The position numbers and the translations under genes are program-made. From Maridesulfovibrio sp. (GTDB lineage: Bacteria > Desulfobacterota > Desulfovibrionia > Desulfovibrionales > Desulfovibrionaceae): a stretch of DNA of 64,000 bases. The notes under the pieces are model-generated. The model did no database searches. It saw only the letters and a list, made by a program, of their open reading frames with translations, and was not told where the DNA came from. The DNA lies in contig NZ_OY763932.1 in NCBI RefSeq assembly GCF_963667685.1, positions 453,691-517,690 on the forward strand. The letters are read 5' to 3'. Positions 53,747 to 62,314 of the stretch are shown one piece after another; position 1 is the stretch's first letter; each line of letters opens with the position of its first letter.

Positions 53747-53904
53747 TCAATTATTTCACCCTTCATTCCACATCACAAAACCTCACATTATCCCTTTATT
53801 TAAAAGACACTTGACGACTTTAAGCTTATTTTACTATCACCATATTTCAGATCGTTTTTTACAAAAAGTGGTACCAAAGTGGTACCGCACTTCTGGAGGG
53901 ACGT

Positions 53905-55092
53905 ATGGCGAAGGATAAAAGAAAGTGGATTACTTCAGCAAAATTTTCTGGCGTGCGCTGGTATCAGCATGCAACTCGAAAGCATGGGGTTAAATTTGAT
54001 AAGTGCTTTGGCCTGCGCTATGCGGCGGCTGGTAGAAGATTTCAGCCAACCCTCGGATGGGCTAGTGAAGGATGGTCTGAAAAGAAAGCAGCACTAGAAC
54101 TTTCAAAGCTCAAGGAAGCATACAAAACGGGCAAAGGCGACTTCTCACTTTCGGAAAAACGGAAAAAGAACCAGAAGAAATATCTGCAAGAGCAAGAAGA
54201 GATAAAAACAAAAGAAAAAGAGTCTATTATCTTCTCTGATTTCTGGGAACAAAGCTACTGGCCAACACAAAACTATAAGTCTGTCGGATCTCTCGGAGCT
54301 GAATCAGCTCTTTATAGAAACTGGATATTCCCAAAGATCGGCAAGGTTCAGCTTTTAAGGATCAAAGCTAAAGATGTTGAAAAAGTTTCATCCGCTATGT
54401 TTGCAAAAGGTAGAAGTGTAGCATCTGTCAACTATGCTTTAGCCGTGATCTCACAAGTATGGAATCTTGCAAAACGCGATGGACTTGTTGCAGAAGACTC
54501 CCCCACTAAAAAAGTGAAACTCCCAAAAAAAGACAATCGGCGTACCCGCTTTTTGACGAAAGATGAAGCAATCAGACTTTTCAAAGAGTTAAAAACAAGA
54601 TCCCCCGAAACCCACGACATGGCTATTCTAGCTTTATACTGCGGATTACGGTTCGGAGAAATTGCCTCCCTTACATGGCAGGACATCGATTTCGAGAATG
54701 AAGATATTTATATCCGAGATCCAAAGACCCTAGTAAACAGGAAGGCTTTTTTCATTAAGCCTGTACGCGAAATGCTAGAACGAAGAGCTTTAGAGCCCCA
54801 TTCAAATTCAGAGAGGCTATTCAATACAGTTGATGGAGGCAAACTTGCACGAGTTTCTAAAACATATGGCAGGATCGTTGCGGAGATGTTCAACGAGGGC
54901 ATAGACGACTCAAGACAAAAAATGTGCTTTCATAATCTACGCCATACATTTGCATCGTGGCATGTCCAACTAGGAACTGACTTGTACACTGTAAAAGAGC
55001 TTATGGGACATAGTAATTTCAAAATGACTCAACGCTATGCACACCTCGCCCCTGACGGACTTAGGAAGGCTGTTAAGGTTTTGGAGGATTAA
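53905..55092 (+). CDS. tyrosine-type site-specific integrase
   Basis: This phage/island recombinase has 395 residues. An N-terminal arm-binding region at about 1-75 leads into a charged linker, a SAM-like core-binding domain at about 105-200, and a catalytic domain at about 215-390. The catalytic residues are visible: Arg in YCGLRFGEIASL, His-x-x-Arg in HNLRHTFASWH, His in GHSNFKMTQRY, and the nucleophile Tyr in RYAHL. A GGAGGG SD precedes the ATG. It is intact and faces away from the att fragment. A terminator at 55247 ends it. The integration target is evidently the 3' end of ssrA. Confidence 0.94.
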   Translation: MAKDKRKWITSAKFSGVRWYQHATRKHGVKFDKCFGLRYAAAGRRFQPTLGWASEGWSEKKAALELSKLKEAYKTGKGDFSLSEKRKKNQKKYLQEQEEIKTKEKESIIFSDFWEQSYWPTQNYKSVGSLGAESALYRNWIFPKIGKVQLLRIKAKDVEKVSSAMFAKGRSVASVNYALAVISQVWNLAKRDGLVAEDSPTKKVKLPKKDNRRTRFLTKDEAIRLFKELKTRSPETHDMAILALYCGLRFGEIASLTWQDIDFENEDIYIRDPKTLVNRKAFFIKPVREMLERRALEPHSNSERLFNTVDGGKLARVSKTYGRIVAEMFNEGIDDSRQKMCFHNLRHTFASWHVQLGTDLYTVKELMGHSNFKMTQRYAHLAPDGLRKAVKVLED

Positions 55093-55246
55093 GGGGTTAA
55101 AGGACTTGCAATCTAACTATATTTTAAGTCATAAAAGCAGTTATCATTTTCAATAAATTTTACTCCTAAACATAAGTAATTAAAAATGTTTTGTTTAAAA
55201 ACTGACCTATTTAAAATAGTAGGCAATTTTAATTTAAAAAAAATAA

Positions 55247-55277
55247 AAGGCTACTCTCCATACTGGAAAGCAGCCTT
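55247..55277. terminator. rho-independent terminator
   Basis: AAGGCT.CT.TCCA and TGGAAAGCAGCCTT form an imperfect stem with flanking A and T runs. It lies between the integrase and the convergent SHOCT gene and may serve both. Confidence 0.75.
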
Positions 55278-55301
55278 AAATGCTAAGCATATAATTTAAA
55301 T

Positions 55302-55561
55302 TTATCCGTTTAATAGAACTTCCCGCATACGTCGAAACTCATCTTCACTTATTTGGCCATGGAAAATTTTTCCTTCAGGATATCAAGTGGATCACGATTA
55401 TAAGCGCAGGACGGTTCTTTTGACTTAAAGGATTGAATAATTTTCATGACCCCAAAGAGGACAAGTACGACAATCAAAATATTCCAAAACATACCATACA
55501 TTCCCACACCCATGAATCCATGCCCAGCTCCAAACAGACTACCCCAGCTGCAACCGTACAT
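55302..55561 (-). pseudogene. SHOCT-domain small membrane protein, frameshifted
   Basis: The first frame gives 70 residues: a Gly-rich N-terminus, one membrane helix (FWNILIVVLVLFGVMKII), then DPLDILKEKF, the start of a SHOCT domain, before a premature stop at 55349. One frame over, the sequence continues as GQISEDEFRRMREVLLNG to a stop at 55302, which completes a standard SHOCT domain. A missing base in the GAAAAATTTTCC run near 55366-55377 explains it. It may be a sequencing error, a true mutation, or slippage during expression. It is the last gene of the phosphatase and Met-rich operon. SHOCT proteins of this size are common in metal-resistance loci. Confidence 0.75.
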
Positions 55562-55604
55562 AAGAACCTCCTGAAGGTTAAGATCACTACTGTAGTTCTA
55601 AAAA

Positions 55605-56075
55605 CTACAAACCTGTCATGGCTTTTACATCTTCAAGTGACTTTTCCATCTTCTGAAGCCCGTCATTCACCATCTGCATACCACCGGCTGTACCTTTTTT
55701 CATCATTCCCATCCCCTTCATCATTTCCATCATGCCTTTATTAGCATTGCCCATCGAATTTTCTATCATGGATTGGTGGGGATTACCTTCTGCACCATTT
55801 TCAATCATTTTCATTCCATTATGCATAGGCATCATTTCTTTATTCATCATTCCCATGCCTTCTTTCATGGTAGCAGGATTTTTCATCATATCCGCTCCAT
55901 TTTTCATATCTTCAATCCCTTTCTCCATAATCATGATTCCTTCATGCATGGACCCTGTAACCTTGTCATTACCTTGCATGGAGCTGTGATCCATGTTCAT
56001 ATCCATAGCAAAAGCAGCCGTAGACATTGCAACAATAAATGCGACCAGCATAGTGATGTTTAAAATCTTTTTCAT
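55605..56075 (-). CDS. exported Met-rich protein, probable Cu(I)/Ag(I) binder
   Basis: This is a secreted or periplasmic protein of 156 residues with a signal sequence of about 23 residues (cleavage near AFA-MD). I count 35 Met in the full product, many as MM, MxM or MxxM, with a few His. Such Met clusters bind Cu(I) or Ag(I) in the periplasm. A helical repeat of an MMK/GMGMM type is visible. No named family is recognised, but its place between a phosphatase and a SHOCT protein, beside a CusCBA-like pump, makes copper or silver binding the likely role. An AGGGAT SD precedes the ATG. Confidence 0.8.
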   Translation of the reverse strand: MKKILNITMLVAFIVAMSTAAFAMDMNMDHSSMQGNDKVTGSMHEGIMIMEKGIEDMKNGADMMKNPATMKEGMGMMNKEMMPMHNGMKMIENGAEGNPHQSMIENSMGNANKGMMEMMKGMGMMKKGTAGGMQMVNDGLQKMEKSLEDVKAMTGL

Positions 56076-56102
56076 TTGATAATCCCTCTGTTTTGTTTAA
56101 TT

Positions 56103-58241
56103 TTAATTATTTCTTTTAACGACCACAACGGTGAGATCGTCTTCTTGTTTATTTCTTCCTGTAAACTCATGCACAGCATCAAAAATGGTTTCTACAAGAG
56201 TTTCAGCAGACAAATCCTTTGCAGAATTTATCACTTTCCATAGCCGCTCTTTTCCGAAAAATTCTCCATCGCTGTTGGAAGCTTCCCAGATCCCGTCAGT
56301 TCCCAGAATTAAAATCTGACCAGCATTCAAATCAAAACAGCAACTCTCGGAATATGTGGCCTCTGCTACAGCTCCAAGAGCAATTCCGTTCCCTTCGAGT
56401 TGAATAAATTCCTCTTGGGTATGATCAAATATTAATGCAGGATCATGCCCGGCCCTTACCCAGCGCAACTCATTTTTTAAGGGATCAAGTTCAACCATAA
56501 CCATGGTCATAAATTGAGCTGTCTTACAGGTATCCTCCGCCACCAATTTGTTCACATCTGCTAAAACCTCCCCGAGAGTGCCACTACTTAAACTCCGTGC
56601 CCGCACGTAACCCCGGATAGACCCCATAAGCATTGCCGCTGGAACCCCGTGCCCACTGACATCTCCCACAGTAAAACGGATATTCTCCTGATCTACATAA
56701 GATTTGATGTAGTCAAAATAATCTCCGCCCAGTTCATCGCAATACTTACTCTCACCATAGATATCATATCCTGAAATATGAGGGGAACTCTGCGGCAACA
56801 GATTTGTCTGCACTTCCATCGCAACATCAAGAGCGCTTTTAATCTCGATATGCTCCTGAAGACTGGGAACCATTTTATTAAAATTATCCGCAAGCTCACC
56901 AACCTCATCAGCATTTGAAATTTCAACTTTGGCAGCAAAATCACCGGATGCAATTCGCTTTACGCCCTTGGCAAGAATCAAAATGTTTTTTGTAAAACGA
57001 TGAGACAGCATAAAAGCGAGGATTGAAACGAGCAGAACTACGGCAACAAGCACCAAAAAAGTACTACGATATTGCTGTGATATTACGGAAGTTACGAATT
57101 TTTTAGCATTCTCAGCAGGCTTAACGACATCATCATAAAGCAGAATTAAAACCAGTGAAATACCACGTTTATCAGGAGCTGAAAAAGCCCAGATACTGTC
57201 ACGCCCTTTATATGGCATGCTTACAACACCGGACTTTCCTTCTTTAAGAAGCTCTTTAAATTTAGAAAATAATACAGAATCAGAAGAGGAAAGCATGACC
57301 TCAGCAGTTGAAGGCTCCCACATATGCATCATGGTTTTAAGGTTAGTTCCGGAAACTTCTTTCGCAACAACTTCAACCACACCTGTACCGTTATCATTCA
57401 GCTGCGGCTTGATTAGCAATGAATCAATATTGTGAGAAAACATATTAAGATGATTATTGCCGGATAAAAGAGTATCAAGTGGCACATCAATAGAGACAGA
57501 TCCCACAGTCTCTCCCTGTACGACTATTGCCAAAGAAGCAGTAAGGACTGTTCTTCCTGTCAGGGGATCTTTTTTAGGAAGTGACCAAGTTGGGAGCAAA
57601 TTTTCCTGAAGAATAGAAGCCGTCTGAGGCTGTGATTCATTCATCATCTGCCCCATAGACATACCTGTTGAACGTGCCGGATAGGTAAGTGATTCTCCTG
57701 AAATAAAATCTGCTTTAATCCATAAAGTCAGGTTAGGATTTCTTTGTTCAATTGTTTTAAAAAGAGGAAATATCGCATCAGTTGATCTCTGCTGTATAAT
57801 TCTATCCGCTGTTCCAAGATATCCGGAACCATAACCGACATAATTGAAGTCGATCTCCCGTCTCCCGTGCATAACAAAATTATGCTGCCCATATTTTTGC
57901 TGAAGCCGCTCATAGTCACTCTCGGTGTCATGATCTGTAGAATCTACAAGTATCTCTGGCAGAACAAACATGTCCCCTTCTTCAATCCATGCGGTCAGTT
58001 CGGCAGAGAGCTGTTGCAACCTCAACTCAACAATTTTACGTTCTTTTGAGAGAACCCTCGCATGATCTTCCACCAATCTTTTTAATTCAACACTGCTTTT
58101 GTTTACAAGCTCACTACGAACTTCTCCGCCGATCTCCCCAGAAAGAGAATGCAACGATTCAAGCACCCCGGTCTGCACGGCAACAAGGGGTACAATTGAA
58201 ACAAGTAACAAGAGTAAAAGCAGTTTAAATCTAATCTTCAT
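56103..58241 (-). CDS. membrane-bound SpoIIE-type PP2C serine phosphatase with HAMP domain
   Basis: This sensor phosphatase has about 712 residues; ATG 58241 has AGGAATT before it. A first helix at about 5-25 is followed by a large periplasmic Cache-like region (about 30-375), a second helix near 400-420, a HAMP domain at about 420-475 and a PP2C/SpoIIE domain at about 490-708. The phosphatase metal-binding residues are seen in DELGGDYFDYI, FTVGDVSGHGVPAAMLM and LILGTDGIWEASNSDG. Such proteins usually dephosphorylate an anti-sigma antagonist, and none is encoded nearby. It leads the leftward operon with the Met-rich and SHOCT genes, so metal sensing at the periplasm is plausible. Confidence 0.9.
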   Translation of the reverse strand: MKIRFKLLLLLLLVSIVPLVAVQTGVLESLHSLSGEIGGEVRSELVNKSSVELKRLVEDHARVLSKERKIVELRLQQLSAELTAWIEEGDMFVLPEILVDSTDHDTESDYERLQQKYGQHNFVMHGRREIDFNYVGYGSGYLGTADRIIQQRSTDAIFPLFKTIEQRNPNLTLWIKADFISGESLTYPARSTGMSMGQMMNESQPQTASILQENLLPTWSLPKKDPLTGRTVLTASLAIVVQGETVGSVSIDVPLDTLLSGNNHLNMFSHNIDSLLIKPQLNDNGTGVVEVVAKEVSGTNLKTMMHMWEPSTAEVMLSSSDSVLFSKFKELLKEGKSGVVSMPYKGRDSIWAFSAPDKRGISLVLILLYDDVVKPAENAKKFVTSVISQQYRSTFLVLVAVVLLVSILAFMLSHRFTKNILILAKGVKRIASGDFAAKVEISNADEVGELADNFNKMVPSLQEHIEIKSALDVAMEVQTNLLPQSSPHISGYDIYGESKYCDELGGDYFDYIKSYVDQENIRFTVGDVSGHGVPAAMLMGSIRGYVRARSLSSGTLGEVLADVNKLVAEDTCKTAQFMTMVMVELDPLKNELRWVRAGHDPALIFDHTQEEFIQLEGNGIALGAVAEATYSESCCFDLNAGQILILGTDGIWEASNSDGEFFGKERLWKVINSAKDLSAETLVETIFDAVHEFTGRNKQEDDLTVVVVKRNN

Positions 58242-58747
58242 AAAATTCCTGTTTTTGGAGAGCAACTACACTAAAAAAAGAGATGATAAAAGTTTGAGTC
58301 AATATACCTCATATCTAAGTATTACGCTCAACAATTTTGCATAGAGATTACATTTTACATTCCATATAATATTTATTTAATTATTATAAGACATTAAAAT
58401 ACACAGCACATATTTAATTAACCGACACATCAACTATTGTGTAAAAAATTGCACAATAATTTATGTTTCTTATTCACACTAAAAAATCTATACTATTTTA
58501 GTATAGATTAACAATAGGTTGCACTTAAAAACTTTGTGCAAAAAGTGCAACAACTAAACGCAATATCCTGTAATTACATAAACTAATACGACAGAACTTG
58601 CACAGAATATTTTAATAAAGTCTGGCTATAGCAGATAGAAATAGGTTATACCCAGACTAAATACCATTATACGGCTTTATATATGGAATGGAATAGTAAT
58701 TGCTCAAACACAAAATGATCATCAGATAAAAACGTGCAGGAGATCCA
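58242..58747. promoter_or_regulatory. divergent promoter region with TTGTG/CACAA-type dyads
   Basis: This AT-rich region between the phosphatase operon and the efflux operon contains no gene. A dyad TTGTG-N10-CACAA lies at 58437-58456. TTGCAC-N11-GTGCAA lies at 58519-58541, with a further GTGCAAC at 58545-58551. These could be operators for the metal-resistance genes. An AGGAG SD at 58736-58740 serves the GTG start at 58748. Confidence 0.45.
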
Positions 58748-60115
58748 GTGTCTAAATTTTTTAAATGTACCACACTTTTAATCATAGCAGTGCTTATCCT
58801 ATTGCCAAGTACAGGAAGTGCCCAGAACAGCTCAAGTAACGGCATGGCTGAGTACAAAACCGAACACGCTGAAATAAAAGATCTTACAGAATATCTGATT
58901 GAAGCTGCACGCAATAATGACGACCTCTATGCGGCATTCTACAGCTGGAAAGCCGCCTTACAACGCGAAACAAGTGTTTCAAGCCTACCGGACCCTAGAT
59001 TCAGTTTTGCATGGTTTATTCAGCCGGTGGAGACCCGGACTGGACCACAGGAATTTAAATATGGATTAAGTCAGACTCTTCCATGGTTCGGCAAACTGAA
59101 TCTTAAAGGTGAACAGGCCTTGCGTGATGCAGATATTAAAAAAGCAAAATTTGATGCCCTTAAACTCAAGATATTCTACAAAGTTAAAACTAATTACTAC
59201 GACTACGCCTACCTTGCACAGGCAATCCGCATCACTCGTGAAAATATTGAGCTTATGAAATATCTCGAATCCGTTGCCAGCTCCAAATACGCCACCAGCT
59301 CGGGTAAGTATGACGGGCTCATAAAAACCCAAGTAGAACTCGGTAAACTTGAGGATAGACTCCGCTCTCTGGAAGAACGCAAAAGACCTACAGTTGCGAA
59401 ATTGCTTGCCGCCATGAACAGGCCGGATGGACAATCTTTACCCCTGCCTGCTTTTATCCCGATCATGAAGATAGAAGCCGACCCACATCAGCTTAAAAAA
59501 GATTTCAAGGAAGCCAATCCTAGTCTGATGGCTCTTACCCATAAAATTAATAAAGAAAAACTTTCTGTAGAACTGGCTGAAAAAGACTACTTTCCTGACT
59601 TTTCCTTCGGAGTTGAATATATCCAAACAGGTAAATCCAGATCTCCCAATGTTACCAACGAAAATAAAGATCCTGTTGTTGCCGGGATGTCTATAAACCT
59701 TCCTATCTGGTTCGATAAACAAGAAGCTCAGCTTGTTGAGGCTCAGCAGAAAGTTAAGTCAGCCAGCCGCGAAAAAACAGGGCTTGAACGCAATCTATCT
59801 GCCGACCTTGAGCTGGAAATCTATCGTTACGAAGATGCTATCCGCAAAGTGAACCTTTACAGAGACTCGCTTACTCCCAAAGCAGAACAGTCACTTGCTG
59901 TTTCCATTGAAGGTTTTCAATCCGGAACAGCTTCATCCGCCGACCTGATTGATGCAGAAAGAACCCTTATCGAATTTCAACTTGTCTATTATCAATCGCT
60001 GGCAGAACAGGCCAAAAGGGTTGCCGCCATTGAATACCTAGTCGGTCATGAAATACCATGCACAATTCATGGCTCTATGCTGCCCCATACAGCGATATCC
60101 CCACCTGTAAAATAA
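58748..60115 (+). CDS. TolC-family outer membrane efflux protein (CusC-like)
   Basis: This outer-membrane channel of a tripartite pump has 455 residues. The start is GTG with an AGGAG SD; a signal sequence of about 26 residues ends near GSAQ. The TolC fold shows as two repeats of long helices with the OEP pattern: LPDPRFSFAWF..GLSQTLPWFGKLNLKGEQA in the first half, and NLPIWFDKQEAQLVEAQQKV in the second. It is the first gene of an operon with the adaptor (24-base gap) and the RND pump. The protein has no lipobox Cys. Assignment to metal efflux rests on its neighbours. Confidence 0.9.
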   Translation: MSKFFKCTTLLIIAVLILLPSTGSAQNSSSNGMAEYKTEHAEIKDLTEYLIEAARNNDDLYAAFYSWKAALQRETSVSSLPDPRFSFAWFIQPVETRTGPQEFKYGLSQTLPWFGKLNLKGEQALRDADIKKAKFDALKLKIFYKVKTNYYDYAYLAQAIRITRENIELMKYLESVASSKYATSSGKYDGLIKTQVELGKLEDRLRSLEERKRPTVAKLLAAMNRPDGQSLPLPAFIPIMKIEADPHQLKKDFKEANPSLMALTHKINKEKLSVELAEKDYFPDFSFGVEYIQTGKSRSPNVTNENKDPVVAGMSINLPIWFDKQEAQLVEAQQKVKSASREKTGLERNLSADLELEIYRYEDAIRKVNLYRDSLTPKAEQSLAVSIEGFQSGTASSADLIDAERTLIEFQLVYYQSLAEQAKRVAAIEYLVGHEIPCTIHGSMLPHTAISPPVK

Positions 60116-60139
60116 CCATATATATCAAGCAAATATATC

Positions 60140-62302
60140 ATGAAAAAATTTAAAGACATAAAATCATCAATTATACCGGTCATCGCTATCGTACTGATCG
60201 CATTCGTGGCCGGATACTGGTTTTCCGGAAATGACAGTACAACCGCTGAAAAACAACTTGTAGATGAGCACGCCGGACATGGACTTGATGCCGAAGTAAC
60301 TGAAACAGGCGAAGTGGTCTGGACCTGTTCCATGCATCCGCAGATTCAGTTGCCGAAACCGGGCAAATGTCCGATTTGTTTTATGGATCTGATCCCGCTT
60401 GAAAAAGGCGGCAAATCAGGAGACGAAGCAATCAGCCTTAGACAGATAAGTTTGACAGCTCAGGCACGTAAACTTGCCGGAATCGAGACCAGTGCTGTTC
60501 AAAAAAGAAATGTCAGTGTTGAAACCCGCATGGTGGGAAAGGTTGATTATGATGAAACCCGCATGGGAACCATTACGGCATGGACCGGAGGACGGATAGA
60601 TAAACTTTACATAGATTACACTGGAAGTTCAGTCCGTAAAGGACAAGCCATGGCTTCCATATACAGTCCCGAACTTCTTACCGCGCAAGTTGAACTTATC
60701 CAGTCTGTAAAAGCAAAAGAAGCATTACGCGGAAGTTCTATGCAGATCGTAAAAGACACTGCTGCGCGCACTGAAAAAGCTTCCCGTGAAAAACTCCGCC
60801 TACTCGGTCTTTCCAAATCTCAAATTGCAGATATCATAAAAAACGGCAAAGCGGACGAACACATTATACTTTATTCTCCAATGAGCGGCATTGTTCTGAA
60901 AAAAGACGTAGTTGAAGGAGTTTATGTTAAGACAGGAACTCCCATTTACACCATTGCCGACCTCTCAAGAGTCTGGGTCTTTCTTGAAGCGTATGAATCA
61001 GACCTGCCATGGATTAAAATGGGAATGCAGGTTGATTTCACGACCGAAGCATACCCCGGCAAATCATTTCAAGGAAAAGTCACTTACATAGATCCGGTTG
61101 TTAATGAAAAAACCAGAACGATCAGAATCCGTCTTGAAGTTCCGAACAAGGAATTGAAACTTAAACCCGGCATGTTTGTGCGCGCTGTCAGTCAGGTTGA
61201 TAAAAATGCAGTATCTCAGCTTGTTATCCCGGCATCAGCTCCGCTCATTACCGGAAAACGTGCTGTAGTCTATATTGCTGTACCCGGCAAAGAAGGAGTT
61301 TACGAAGGACGGGAAATAGTACTCGGCCCCAAAGCCGGGGACTTCTACGTGGTAAAATATGGTCTGGTAGATGGTGAGCAAGTTGTTACAAATGGAAATT
61401 TCAAAATAGACAGTGCCCTGCAGATTATAGCTAAGCCAAGCATGATGAATCAGGAAAGCGGCGTAAAAACAGTCCTAGACAACAAAGGATCTGAACACTC
61501 GCTGCCTCCTATCTTCGTTTCTAAATTAATACACCTGAAAAAAAGTTTTGATATTCTGATTAATTCAGCCAAGGCTGACTCTATCGACAAAACCCGCATG
61601 CTCTATTCCAAGTTTTATGACAGCCTTAAAGCTATAGACAGTGCAGGACTCAAAGGAGACAACTCACTTGTCTGGAAAGAGTTATCCATGCTTCTTACTA
61701 ATGACGCTGTAATTGGTCGCGATGCAAAGAATGCTCTTAGGCTGAAATCAATTACAGATGAAACGGCAAAACATTTTAAACGACTTGATAATGCTTTTAA
61801 CATATCAAACCTTGCCAAAAACACTGGAAGCAAAGTTGAAACCCCTGAAACTTTCAAAATTCAAATGGGGAAAGTATATGCTTCATACTCAGCTTTCACA
61901 GAAGATCTTGCGGCAGATAATATGCTCTTGGCGCAAACACACGCAGAGCTGATGGCTGCAGAGCTAAAGAAAATAGATCATGGATCTCTCAGCAGTGAAG
62001 CTCATAAAATCTGGATGGACGCCTTCAAAAATATCAATGACGGGATTGATTCCATACGCAGTGCAAAGGATATCGTGGGAGTGCGCGCCGGACTGGAGCC
62101 TCTTTCATACGGCATGATCGACGTTGTGGACAAACTCGGCATCAAATCATCTCAACCTGTCTACGAAATATTCTGCCCTATGGCTTTTGATTTTAAAGGA
62201 GCCATGTGGCTGCAAAGCGACGAAAACATTCGAAATCCCTACTTTGGAGAAACCATGCTCCAGTGCGGTGAAATTAAGCGTCAGCTCAAAGATAAGGAAT
62301 AG
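60140..62302 (+). CDS. CusB-like periplasmic adaptor with heavy-metal-binding domain
   Basis: This membrane fusion protein has 720 residues. A membrane anchor at about 10-30 is followed by a short heavy-metal-binding domain (WTCSMHPQIQ, then KCPICFMDLIPLE) near 58-95. The adaptor barrel-sandwich, helical hairpin and beta-barrel domains occupy about 100-430. An extended helical part follows, and a DUF3347-like C-terminal region (about 460-718) ends in IFCPMAFDFKGAMWLQ and NPYFGETMLQCGEI, which has Cys and Met in positions suited to metal binding. It is much longer than E. coli CusB because of that fused module. It passes metal to the RND pump. Confidence 0.92.
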   Translation: MKKFKDIKSSIIPVIAIVLIAFVAGYWFSGNDSTTAEKQLVDEHAGHGLDAEVTETGEVVWTCSMHPQIQLPKPGKCPICFMDLIPLEKGGKSGDEAISLRQISLTAQARKLAGIETSAVQKRNVSVETRMVGKVDYDETRMGTITAWTGGRIDKLYIDYTGSSVRKGQAMASIYSPELLTAQVELIQSVKAKEALRGSSMQIVKDTAARTEKASREKLRLLGLSKSQIADIIKNGKADEHIILYSPMSGIVLKKDVVEGVYVKTGTPIYTIADLSRVWVFLEAYESDLPWIKMGMQVDFTTEAYPGKSFQGKVTYIDPVVNEKTRTIRIRLEVPNKELKLKPGMFVRAVSQVDKNAVSQLVIPASAPLITGKRAVVYIAVPGKEGVYEGREIVLGPKAGDFYVVKYGLVDGEQVVTNGNFKIDSALQIIAKPSMMNQESGVKTVLDNKGSEHSLPPIFVSKLIHLKKSFDILINSAKADSIDKTRMLYSKFYDSLKAIDSAGLKGDNSLVWKELSMLLTNDAVIGRDAKNALRLKSITDETAKHFKRLDNAFNISNLAKNTGSKVETPETFKIQMGKVYASYSAFTEDLAADNMLLAQTHAELMAAELKKIDHGSLSSEAHKIWMDAFKNINDGIDSIRSAKDIVGVRAGLEPLSYGMIDVVDKLGIKSSQPVYEIFCPMAFDFKGAMWLQSDENIRNPYFGETMLQCGEIKRQLKDKE

Positions 62303-62314
62303 AGCGTAACAGCT

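Noticed and set aside
53702..53777. A complete tRNA gene at the island boundary
   Set aside because: Only the T-arm and 3' acceptor strand are present; no 5' acceptor, D-arm or anticodon arm can be built to the right.
55349..55400. Programmed -1 ribosomal frameshift in the SHOCT gene
   Set aside because: The codons at the shift (GAA AAA TTT) do not form a standard X-XXY-YYZ slippery site in the reading frame; an indel is simpler.
58437..58456. Rex repressor site
   Set aside because: TTGTG-N10-CACAA is two bases longer than the 18-bp Rex site and lacks the TTGTGAA/TTCACAA arms.
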